Source of the DNA: a virus
Virus record (IMG/VR): IMGVR_UViG_3300035701_000049
Coordinates: 1-49,570 of that record
DNA length: 49,570 nucleotides
Strand: one strand, 5' to 3'
Position 1 is the stretch's first letter. Each line of letters begins with the position of its first letter. The position numbers and the translations under genes are program-made. Below, one piece after another: positions 15,232 to 26,600 of this stretch. The notes beneath the pieces were generated by a model, which ran no database searches, had not been told where the DNA came from, and worked only from the letters and a program-made list of their open reading frames with translations.

Positions 15232-16590
15232 CTATGGATTCAGTGCCACTGCAAAGGCATGTTTGTGTATCTCGGAGGTGCTTATTGTGATGTCCATATT
15301 TCCTGTCCATCCATAAACTGTCCATTCAAGGTGGTTGAAAGACGGATAAAAACTCGATAAGCTTGCATCATAATCAACATCCTCCGTAAACGTAGCAGGA
15401 GCGGTTGGAGGACTTACAGTTACTGCATCATGACAGCCCCCAATAACTATAAGAGTCTTACCACTAGGTGAAGAAACATTCATGGTCGCTGCTCTAATAT
15501 GGTGATCTGACGTCGTATAAGCTGTATTAGAGATTACATGTATTGGGTCTGCCGGATCGAATCCTCCCCTATATGTAGCAATGGTGATGGAGGTTGGTGC
15601 TGCAACGGCCCATTCCCAAGTGTATGTTGCTCCTTCACTACTTGCAACTCTCCAATATAACCACCACCCATCAGGGGCACCACCTGATGGATTCTTTATA
15701 GGGCTTCCAAACGCATTCCATCCTGCTGGGGCTGTGGTTGGATTGGTAGTCAGACCATTCCTGAATACCAAGGCGAACATGATGTCATCATCTAAGGTAT
15801 CGGTTGGCTTGTCGCAAGGAGCTGATGTGTCGGATGCAGAGTCAAAATAAGCGTAGTTAGTGAACACCGTATTACTTCCACGGGACGGCGAAGGTGATTC
15901 TGAAGGACTCTTTGAAGCAGAAGGACTCAAACTTGGTGAAGCTGAAGGACTCTTTGAAGCAGAAGGACTCAAACTTGGTGAAGCTGAAGGACTCTTGGAG
16001 GCTGATGGACTTAATGAAGCAGAAGGACTCAAACTTGGTGAAGCTGAAGGACTCTTGGAGGCTGATGGACTTAATGAAGCAGAAGGACTTAAAGAAGGTG
16101 ATTTAGATGGACTCTTTGATGCAGAAGGACTGTAGCTCGGTGATTCACTAGGGCTCTTACTAGGTGATACACTAGGACTGACCGAATACGATGGGCTGGC
16201 TGAAGGTGATTTAGATGGACTAATGCTTGGACTCTTACTTGGAGATTTAGATGGTGATTTAGATGGACTCTTTGAAGCAGATGGAGACAATGATGCAGAT
16301 GGAGACAATGATGCAGATGGACTCATTGTAAGACTATCCCCAACTTTCCCAGCACTTACATACGAATTACTATCATACAATGCCCACCCAGGAGGAACCG
16401 TGTATAAACCATCATCCCATTGCTCAAAATCACCATTCAGTAAGAAGTTCCTTTCTTCCGTTGTTCGAAGAAACATCGTTTTCTTAGCAAATACTCTATC
16501 TCCCATGTGAGTGGAGATAACAGAGTAGACAATTGGGACCTCACCACGAAGCAGCCTATCATAAGTAGCCTTTCGTATCCTATTAGACAC
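15232..16590 (-). CDS. SPS-repeat tail/fibre protein
   Basis: The 452-residue product starts at GTG with GGAGG 9-10 nt upstream. Residues 1-88 hold an attachment segment (RIRKATYDRLLRGEVPIVYSV) and the first half of a jelly-roll module (LLNGDFEQWDDG...PPGWALYDS). Residues about 88-236 are SPS repeats and 237-452 a beta-sandwich domain (LDDDIMFALVFRNG...PAGWNAFG...WLYWRVASSEG). That last domain resembles the two globular domains of the SPS protein at 34,969-37,986. The jelly roll seems cut off where the repeats start. It overlaps the upstream gene by 8 nt. Confidence 0.72.
   Translation of the reverse strand: MSNRIRKATYDRLLRGEVPIVYSVISTHMGDRVFAKKTMFLRTTEERNFLLNGDFEQWDDGLYTVPPGWALYDSNSYVSAGKVGDSLTMSPSASLSPSASLSPSASKSPSKSPSKSPSKSPSISPSKSPSASPSYSVSPSVSPSKSPSESPSYSPSASKSPSKSPSLSPSASLSPSASKSPSASPSLSPSASLSPSASKSPSASPSLSPSASKSPSASPSLSPSASKSPSESPSPSRGSNTVFTNYAYFDSASDTSAPCDKPTDTLDDDIMFALVFRNGLTTNPTTAPAGWNAFGSPIKNPSGGAPDGWWLYWRVASSEGATYTWEWAVAAPTSITIATYRGGFDPADPIHVISNTAYTTSDHHIRAATMNVSSPSGKTLIVIGGCHDAVTVSPPTAPATFTEDVDYDASLSSFYPSFNHLEWTVYGWTGNMDITISTSEIHKHAFAVALNP
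15885..16327 (-). repeat. SPSX-coding repeat tract
   Basis: About 440 bp of 12-bp coding units on the minus strand encode SPSA, SPSL, SPSK and related units. A longer near-identical block (AAGGACTCaaacttggtgaagc context) recurs four times between about 15,915 and 16,060, so this tract shows both 12-bp and higher-order periodicity. Confidence 0.85.
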
Positions 16591-17689
16591 TGGTTAACAC
16601 CTCCTCCATCTCCAATGCCATTGAGAAATAGAGATATGTATCCTGATTAGTTACTGATAAAGAGGATATTATCACAGGCCAAAATGAGGCCACATCTGCA
16701 GAGTCCTTGTTAAAGTAAAAGAATTTCCTCACGCCAGTCGTCCTACTCGTAGTGCTACTAACTAGAGTATTCATACTCGTAATGTCTGCTTCAAGAAGAT
16801 TCCTGAACTCATAACTAAACATATACTGAGTGTTATAAAAATGGGATCTCCCAACACCATAGGGAGTCTTGTTTATTTCCGCAATCAGATTTAGATCCCT
16901 CTTGTACCCAGTGATGAAGTTTCGAGAAAGCTCAAGATATGTACCTAGGAAAAGTTCACCAATTTCGATGAATCCGTTTGGGTTGGCAGCATCCGTGACA
17001 TTCAAGCGCCAGTATTGTCTTGTCCTGATTGCAGTAGTGTGTGTGGCATCACTGCTCCCTATATAATAGAGAATCTTTCCTGATGCCCAAGGAATTGTTT
17101 CAACATGATAGTTTCCACCAGTAAATGCCGTAGAGGAATCAAACTCCAGAGTGATTGTGGCACCACTACTAAAGTTGTGATCCAGAATAGCGATGGCCTG
17201 TCCCTCAAGGGCAGATCCCAGAGAGATGGTCACTGTATTCGGGGCATCTAGATGACCGGAGCGGAACCTACAATCCCTATCATAATTTATCATCTTTCCA
17301 GGATTAAATGGATTGACTCCCCGGAAATACCATGTGTCATCCATAACAAAGTCCGCACCAACCCCATGCAGGGGCCAGCAGATATAGACACCATTATTCA
17401 ATAAGGTAGCTGTATGAGAAGTAAACACACCTGTGGCATCCCAAGTTAACCCTCCATCATCCGACCACTTAAATGTAGATGATCCTATTTCCCCAGTACC
17501 CAATGAATCTATCCTGATCACATATTCCAGGTCCGTAGTGCCTGAATAATTTCCCGAAGTGGTTATAGAAGCGGACCCAGTTCCCTCCTTATTTGCGGAA
17601 GATACTATCCCAGATCTCAAAGAAGATACTGCAAGCATGGACTCAGCTGTGATGTAATTATTATAAAGAAATCTCGCTCTCGTTGCCAT
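16583..17689 (-). CDS. Distal tail-like structural protein
   Basis: The 368-residue product follows the tape measure gene by 1 nt. It is beta-rich: an N-terminal region with SASITTSGNYSGTTDLEYVIRIDS and a TFKWSDDGGLTWD strand pair, a galactose-binding-like middle (NTVTISLGSALEGQAIAILDHNFSSG...QYWRLNVTDAANPNGFIEIGELFLG) and a C-terminal part (FEFRNLLEAD...FFYFNKDSADVASFWPVIISS). Position directly after the tape measure and before the tip proteins fits a distal tail protein. The middle segment resembles discoidin-type folds, but this is from pattern only. Confidence 0.72.
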   Translation of the reverse strand: MATRARFLYNNYITAESMLAVSSLRSGIVSSANKEGTGSASITTSGNYSGTTDLEYVIRIDSLGTGEIGSSTFKWSDDGGLTWDATGVFTSHTATLLNNGVYICWPLHGVGADFVMDDTWYFRGVNPFNPGKMINYDRDCRFRSGHLDAPNTVTISLGSALEGQAIAILDHNFSSGATITLEFDSSTAFTGGNYHVETIPWASGKILYYIGSSDATHTTAIRTRQYWRLNVTDAANPNGFIEIGELFLGTYLELSRNFITGYKRDLNLIAEINKTPYGVGRSHFYNTQYMFSYEFRNLLEADITSMNTLVSSTTSRTTGVRKFFYFNKDSADVASFWPVIISSLSVTNQDTYLYFSMALEMEEVLTSV

Positions 17690-17690
17690 C

Positions 17691-20600
17691 TTAATGCCCC
17701 CTATCTTCGAGCTTCTTTATTTCTGCGTAAGCCAGACGTGCTATGGCTACACCTGCCTTCTTCTCCTCAATCACTGTTCCATGGTAATGTATGTGCAATG
17801 TAATATTTCTTCCATTGTCATTCCCTTGTGTCTTCACTCCTAGCTTGCCTGAACTATCTCTAGCCAATGGAAGAATCACTTCAGGACCAGTTTCAGCCAT
17901 ACGACCAATTCTATTTGGCATTATCGGGAAACTGGTAGGTTTATCGAAAATACCACCGGAAGAAAAGGCAATTGGAATAGATTTATCAATTACATCTCCG
18001 AAAGCAAAGGAAGTTAGTTTTCCTCTCTGGAAAATATTTCCTTTAGAATCCCTAGTCAGTTTAGTACTCTCTTTAATAAACGTAGAATCCTTAGTCAATT
18101 TAGCAATTGCACTAAGTTTGGATTCCTTACTAAGTTTTGTGTCCTTTCCAAATTTAATAATCTCTTTAGTAAGTTTACTATCACTAAACTTGGACATCTC
18201 CTTAAAAAGATTTAAATCCACTCCTAATTTGCCATCCTTTCCTCTTGCGAGAGGAAGAATAGTATTATCTTGTGTTTTTACCCCAAGCTTTCCAGACTTA
18301 TCCTTGGACAATGGCATTATTGCTTCCGGTCCTGCTTCTCCCAAAAGACCCAAACCTTTCTTCATTGGGAAATAGGTGGGTTTATTAAAAATATCACCAT
18401 AAGCAAAGGGAGTGATCATATCCTTCCAGAAAACATCCCCTTGAGCAAAGCGACGGTGTGGATGTGTGTGAGGAACTGTCACTGGAGGAGGAGGAGGAGG
18501 TGGTGCTACTACTGGTGTGGTAGACTTGGCAAAGAACTCCCAAGTTGCTGGTATTCTAGCAACAACCGGAACAAGTGCTTCAAGTGCATCATCGACAACA
18601 CCCAAACTTTTCTTGACTCCTCCCATGACTGTTATGAAAGCCGCCATAGGTCCTTCCAAACTGGAGATCCCAGCGTTTAATATAGCGAGGGGAAGTTTCA
18701 TAGCAGCTAGGAAAGTAGTGGTATTGAAATTCCCTCCCACAGTGGCGTTGGCGATCTCAGTGTTCATCGTAGCTAGGAACGGTTGTATGTACTGCTGGAT
18801 CAATGCTGAATTTGCAAAGGCATCAATCATAGCTCCTGAGATGCTGTCATACATCTGCTTTCTCAACGAAGTCATACTATCAGCGACCTTCCCAGATGCG
18901 ATACCAGCAGAAAGGGCACTGGAAATTATTCCTGCTGCCTGATCCTTCCATTTTTCATCAAATACCCCTGATGCTTTATCAAATTCTTCCTGATATATTT
19001 TCATATTTGCTACATATGGCTTTAATTCATTTGCAGCTGTAACAGCCATATCTTTTAGTTTTGCAGGATCAAGATATTTATTAAATAAATCCAGAGAAAA
19101 ATCAGATGTATCTGCTGAAGCAACAGCATCTTCAAATCCAACATTTGCTTTTTCAACATAACCATCCCAAACTTTCTTAAATTCTTCTGGTCCTTTCGTC
19201 ATTGCCTCTGATAATACTTTTGGATCAAAGATGCCTTTAAAATATGCATCATATTCGTCAAAATTAAAAGTTGAGGCGTCCTTACCCTGTTCCTTAAAAG
19301 AAGTTCTTATAGCTTCATTTTGTGATTCTACCCATAAATTTATCTGCTCTTGAACTGCTGTTTGTTGTCCTGTTTTATCAAATGCTTTAGGAGAAGTAGT
19401 GCGTTCCCTATCACCACTACCTGTTGTTATTGACTTAGTAGAATAAAATTGACTAAGATCAATTCCTTGAATTCCTGCTTGTAAATTACTGAGGTTCAAT
19501 CCTCCTTTTTTATATGTTGGGATAGTCGCCCCAGTAACAGCATCTTCAAATCCAGTATTTACTTTTTCAACATAACCATCCCAAACTTTCTTAAATTCTT
19601 CAGGTCCTTCTTTAGCTGCATCTGCTAATGCTTTTGGATCAAAAACACCTTTTAAAAATTTATCATATTTCTTAAAATCAAACTTAATATCTCCTGTTGC
19701 TATTCCTTGTTCATTAAATCCCTTGATCACAGCCTGGTTCTGTGTTTCTACCCATAAATCTATTTGCTTTTGAACTGCTGCATTTTGTCCTTCCACATCA
19801 AATACAGTACTTGTTTCCCTATTATCCTTATTTCCTGTTGTTTGTATTTTAGTTGTAGTAAAATCAATCCCTTGAATTCCTGCTTGTAAATTACTAAGTC
19901 CCCCTATCTCCTTAACAGGACTTGAAGGTACTTCTGTAAAAGAAGTCCTATATTCTCTTATATCAAAGCCCATAGAAGCATCTTTGACAGCAGTATCAAC
20001 GATTGTTTTAATCCCATTTGTAATATTAAGAACGGTATTACTTTTTAGAAAAGCATCAGTAATAGTAGTCACTATACTATCATAAAATGACTTTTTAAAA
20101 GTGGAAACAAAATTATCTGTTGCAGAATTAACACTAGGAGAACCAAAGGCAGCACTAAGAGCACTCCCCATTAAATTTTGTGTGTAAGTCATTAATTCTT
20201 GATAGTATTGCTCCATCTGTTGTTTCCATGCATCAAGTCCTTCTGTCAAACTCTTTGACAATGCTGTATCTATTTGCTTTCCTGCTTTGGCAAAACTTGT
20301 TGCTGTTACAGGCATGTCTCCAATTTGCTTATGTATTTGTTCTGTAAGGACCCCTAATTGTTTTTGTCCCATAGAAGTAGGAAGAGTATTCAAAGTTTTT
20401 GTATAATTTTTAAATACATCTGATGACTTAGTTAAAACTTGAACAGCTTGTCTTGATCCTTCTGTCCAGGCTTGTCCATTTTTCTTTAATTCTTCAATCA
20501 TTAATTTATTCTGTTTAATTGAAGACTCTTGGCTTGTTTTTGAATAAGTATCAGCACCATAAAAAGTGCCTGCAGTGTAGGAATATTCTTTCTTTGTTCT

Positions 20601-23600
20601 CCCTCCTATCAAACCCCCTATAACCGAACCTAAAGCAGTTCCAATTGCTGTTCCTATTCCTGGTAATATAAATGTTCCTATTGTACCTCCGACTGTCCCC
20701 CCTATCTGAATAGACTTTTGATCATATTTCGGCATTAAATAATGACCAATTGTTCTAGCTCCAAGGTAACTTGCTGCTGCATATGGGGCATATTGTCCCA
20801 TCATCTCTGCCATAGGAGGAGCACCTCCAACAGAGCCCATACCATACATAGCACTTGGGTTTGTAAGTCCAGTTAAAGCACCGCTACCAAATTGAGTCGC
20901 TAATCCTGAGATACCTTTCCCAAGAGTTACCATACCAGCACCAATTCCCGCTATTCCTGTCATTGCTCCTGTTGTTGCTGTTCCTGCCTCTGCTGTCACT
21001 GCTGCTGCTCCTGAAGGGACACCCCATTCAGGACCAAGAGATAATACAGGAGAAGCCATACCCGCATAATTACCAGCACCTGTAGGTGCAGCTCCACCTG
21101 CACCAAACACATCACCAAGTATATTATCAAGACCAAGGGATTTCATCAGACCGCCTCCAATCTGACTCAATCCTTTGCCTACCATACTTCCAGCAATACT
21201 TGCTCCTATATTCACCACTACTTTCTGAGCGGCTATATCAGCAATCATTCTCATAATACTTTGTTTTAAATTAACAAAGAAAGATTTAATAATATCACTG
21301 AGAGAATGCATCTTACCCATCAACACATTATAAAAGAGATCAGAAAAGGATTGTTGCATCATCCCAAATACATTAGTCCATGTTTCATACATCTTCCTAC
21401 CAGGAGTAGTATCTTTTGATGCTTCTTCAAATCCTTCCCATGCTAGTGCAAGTGCTTCAATTGGATTAGAGGTGACATAGGATGCTTTTTCTCTCTCTAT
21501 TCTTGCTTCGGCCCTTGCTGCTGCAGCCTCACTAAACTCTACTTTCTTTTTGTCAATCTCTTGTAACTCCTCTAAATTGTCTACTGCAACACTATCTAAG
21601 GCATTTCCCGCTTTCTTTAACTTATTTATTGTCTCAAGGTCTTCTATAATACTGACTGGAGATACTCCATATCCATATGGGGATAGTTGCCCTACAGAAG
21701 GCCTTGTGGAAGGTACGGTTGTTTTTACTGTTTGTCCTGTTCCTGTTCCTTTCCCATCCATATTCTTACGAGCTTCTTTAACAGTACCCTTAAACTTCTC
21801 TTGCGATTCAGATAGTACCTCCTCATATTCTCTAGCAGCAGCAGAAAATGAAAATAGATCTATTTCTGTTGCTTTAGCTGTTTCTTTAAATTGCTTAATT
21901 ACTTCTGGAATAGTTCCTTGACTCATCCCAATAGTTTTCACAGGAGATGGTTCTGTTGCAGCCTCCCTACTTCCTGTAACTCCTTTTGGTCTAGATATTG
22001 TTCCTTTTTGTTTCTGTTTAGTAGCATCTAAATTAGCTGTAGCTATTCCAAGTGGAATAAGACCACTAAGTCCTTTTATATATTCTAGTAAATTACTAAC
22101 CCCTAATTTTACTTGAGTGTTGCTTCCTTTCCAAAGGTCTCCTGGACGAGAGGCTTCCATTGCATACTTCTCAAAAGCAGAACCTACTTTCTCAAATGTA
22201 GGAGCTAACTTCTCAATCTGAGCCTCATATTTTGCTGGTGCTGTAGAATCAGGACCTAACAATCCTAATGTAGCAATGAAACCAAGTATACTTGCATCTC
22301 TTTTAGCCATAGACTCACTTGCACCTAAGTGAGAAGCAATATATTCAAATTTTGGCTTCACATCCCCTTCTATTAAGGCCGTAATAGGAGATGTTATTAC
22401 TTGTACTAATCCTTCAAGTGGAATTTGAGGAGCTATAGTTTTATTCCTCTCCATAATCTCATTTAATGAAAGTCCTTTAGTTCCTAGGTATCCAGTGAAC
22501 ATTTTCTGAATTCCTTCAGAAAATTCTTTCTTCATTATATCCCATTGCAGTTCAATTCCCTGTTTTTCACGTTCAGGTTCAGTTCTTATCGTTCCATATG
22601 TTTCTGATCTTGCTTCCAAAAGAATACTTTCTTTCATTGTATCATCAAGATCTGTAAGAGGTTTATACATATACTGTTGAATAATATCTTTTAGATCTCC
22701 TGTTACTTGTGTTGTTCCCATTGTTCCACCAGCAACATTACTTAAACCATATCCTGTTCCTTTAGGAATTGTTTCTGCCTGTGCTTTTCCAGGCAATAAG
22801 GAAGCTAGAGCAGCTAAAGTAACTCCTCCTATCACTAAAGGAATTCCCACTTTCCCCATTCCTTTTGAAGCCTCACCCGCTTCAGCAATGCTGCTAACAC
22901 TATTTTTAAATCCCTCTACATATTCTAATAATTTACTAGCACCTGATTTTAAAGGAGCTTCAATTTTTGCTATAGATAACTCTTCTAAACCAATTAAATG
23001 TCCACTTGGAATAGCACTCTGTATTTTAGGGGGTAATGCTTTTCCTCCATATGATTTTGGATCGAGAACAAAAACATCTATAGGTTGGACTGTTTGTGTC
23101 ATTGTAGCAGAACCAGCAATACCTCCTCTACCAAATGACATACTTTCATTATTCTTAATCAATAATGTTACAGTATCTTTCATCTGAGCAGCAAATGGTT
23201 TAAGTTCTTGCCATCCTGCACTATTACTTTCTTTTGTAAGCCGAGCATCATTAAGTGTATTCCAAGAAAATAGAAGAGGAGGCTGTCTTCCAGGTCCTGG
23301 TCTAGCTTCTAATCCTTTATCAAATATACTTTTAAGTGTAGAAACAAGTTTATCAGTCCGATGAAGAGAATACTCTCCTACCACAACTTTTTGAGAACTA
23401 AACTCTGTTTCTGAAGCTCCCTTGGTCAGGAGTCCTAGCTTTTCACCATATCCACCAAAAGTTTTAACAACTGCATCAATCCCTTTTTGTTGAATATCAC
23501 CAAGGATTTTACCAATGGAAATTATTTGATCTGTTTCAAGAAGTGGCTTAGGGCCTTGAATTTTCGTTGTCTCAAGTACCTTTTCAAAATCTTTTACTAC

Positions 23601-26600
23601 ATTTCCTAAATTATCTACTATTCTATTTATAGTAATATCTGCAGGATTATAAGCTACAATGTTTTTATATTGAGAATCTTTAATTCCTGATAAAGTACCA
23701 GATGGATACTCCATTCCTGTAATTCCTGCTCTATTAAGGAATTTAGAAGCCTGTTGTTCTGCAGAAGGAATAGCTTTTTCTATTTCAGGAGCATATCTAT
23801 ACCAATCACCTCCAGTCCATTTTGCCGTCTCTTTAGCAGCCGCTTCAATTTCTCCTTGAATAGATGTTACAAAAAAGGTTGTTATTCTATTATAAAGAGC
23901 TTCTCCAGTCATCTGCTGCGAAGCTACCTTCTGAAGGTTGGGGAAAAAGTTTGTCAGTTCCTTTAAAGGATTAACCCATCCTTCTTTCTGTGCTTGTGTA
24001 ATTACTTTTCCAAGCTGTTCAGGAGAAACTGCTTCTGCCCATTTTAATAAATCATGTTCTGCACCTTTACTAAGAGTTGCTTCAACAATGTATCCTTTTT
24101 CTTTTCCTAGATCTTTTCCGAATGTATCTTTTACATAATCGAACATCTTTTCTAAATCTTCAGGGTACTTATTAAGCAAATCTCTGGTATATGGGCTTAG
24201 ATCATATTCAGAACTTCCTCTGTAAGGATTGATTCCCTCTACTTTTCCTGTTTCTAAGAGTCTACTAGAAATTGTACTTGCAAGGTTGTCTAAAAGTAAG
24301 TCAATTTTTTCAATTGGTGTCTTGAGTTCTAGATTTGCTTTTTCAAATTCCTTTGCAAGTATGTTTCCAAACTCCATCCAATCTACTACTTGTCCTTTAT
24401 AAGTCATTCCCCCATTCATTGTGTAGTCCGCAGCTATTTCTTTTCCCTGTGTTAAATAATGACCATATCCAAATACTTGACTTCCTTCTCCTGATCCAAT
24501 GTATTTGTCCTCAAACTTATTATCTTTAAATAAAGCCATAGAACCATGATACAACTTCTCAATCTGCATTCCTATTTTTTCTTCTTTTGTATTGAAAACA
24601 GCAAATTCTTTTGCTAGATTTTCTATTCCCTTCTCTTCAGATGCGCTTCTAAAGTAATTCTCTATCTCTTTAATAATATATTTTGTTTTCCTTTCTGGAT
24701 CAGCTGGTATCCAACCTTCACTTTCAGACTTATTTAATCCTCCCTGTAGATTAAATCTAATCTCTCCACCAAGACTATCTATTACTTCTTTGATAGTCTT
24801 ATATTGGGCACTGGTTGGTTCTTTAGCAATATCCATATACCCTTCTCTGCCACGACCCATAAACCCAGCGCCTTTACCCGACTCCATTCGGATAAAGCCC
24901 TCTTCTAGGAATTTCTGTAAAGATTCATATCCTGCTTGATGAGCATACATAGAATGCATTATATCTCTCATCCCTTCCTTTCCACCTGATAAGTCTATCA
25001 TCTTTCCTGAAGGGGCTACAAATCCTGCTTCTTTAATATCAGTAGTAGTCTTGAATACTTTTTTAATCTGCATTCCAATGTTTTCATCTTTTGAATTGAA
25101 AACAGTCAATTCTTTTATTACATTCTCTAAACTCTTGGCCAATGCTTCAAACTCTCTATCTCTTATCTTACTCTCTGCTATCGTACTCGCTTCAGGATTA
25201 TATTCAAGCTTTCGGTAAAAATCTTTTATATCTGTAAGAATATCGTTTGTTTTCTTCCATGGATCAGCTTCTAAATACCATCTGTATTTACCTTTAATAA
25301 GATCAACGTCAACCCCACCACCACTTTCGTCTATTACTTTCTTCATAATATCGTATTGAGGTTTAGTTGGTGAAGAACCAATTTCCAGATATCCTCTATT
25401 GGCACTAGGTTTATTAATAAATGAAGGTCCCTCCCCCGCACCACTTTGCATCCGAATAAAGCCCTTCTCTATAAATTTTTCTAAACTTTCAAATCCATGC
25501 CTAATAGCATAGTCGTAATGAGTAAATGTTCTCTTTCCTTCTACTCCTCCTGATAAGTCTATCATCTTTCCTTGAGGAGTAATGAATCCAGCTTCTTTAG
25601 TATCAGTGGTATACTTTTTAAGTGACATTCCAAAAGGAAGAAATGCACCCATAAATGCAGTTTCAATTGCACTAGTAAGTTCTCGTGTATCCTCATCCTT
25701 TGTTGTTTTTTCAGGACTTTTTGTAGAAAGATTAAGAAGAATACTTTCTTTCATTGTATCATCAAGATCTGTAAGAGGTTTATACATATACTTTTTTATA
25801 ATATCTTGTAGTTCAGAAAAATCTTGTGTAGGAGCAAGAGCACCAGTTACCATTGTTCCTTTAGCAATATTAGTTAAACCATATCCTGTTCCTGTAGTAG
25901 ATGAAGGTGTTCCTGTAGGACTAATAGAACCACCCCCTCCAGTAGCCCCTCCACCACCCCCTCCTTTAGGGGTCTTCCCAGCTAAGATATTGCTTATATC
26001 TTTAGCACCAGTAACAAAAATATCACTAATTTTCGTGGCGCCGTCAACAAATTTAGTACTTAAATCTTTTGACCCTGTAAGAAAAAGATCTGTCATCTTT
26101 TCTGGTACAGTTTTTTCTCCTTTTACTTCTTCTCCCCCTTTTCTCATGTCTATTTCTTTCTGTCTTAATGCAATTCTATCCAATATTTGTTTTTTCTGAA
26201 GTGCATAGTTTGCTTTCGTAGATTCTAATTGTGCGTCCCAATATTCTCTACTGCCTTTTGGAAGTTCTTGGGCAATAGAGGAAAGTTCAGACAATGCTTT
26301 TTGTTTCTCTACAAGCATTGCATTTTCACCAGATTGCTGTATTTCAAGAAGTTTTAACTGATGTTGAATATTTGCTTCTTGTTCTTGAGCATGTGCTTGT
26401 TGTAATTGTTTAGAAAGTAATCCTACTTGATCTGGTCTTGATGTTTTAGCTTTATCAATAAGTTCATTGATACGAAGTTCATGAGTTTGTATTTCCTGGA
26501 TTTGTTTATCAAATCTTCGATTTTCCTCTAAAGTTTGTATATCATAATACTGTGGAATTAATTTATTCATATCCTTTGAAAGTGTGGCCCATTCATCATT

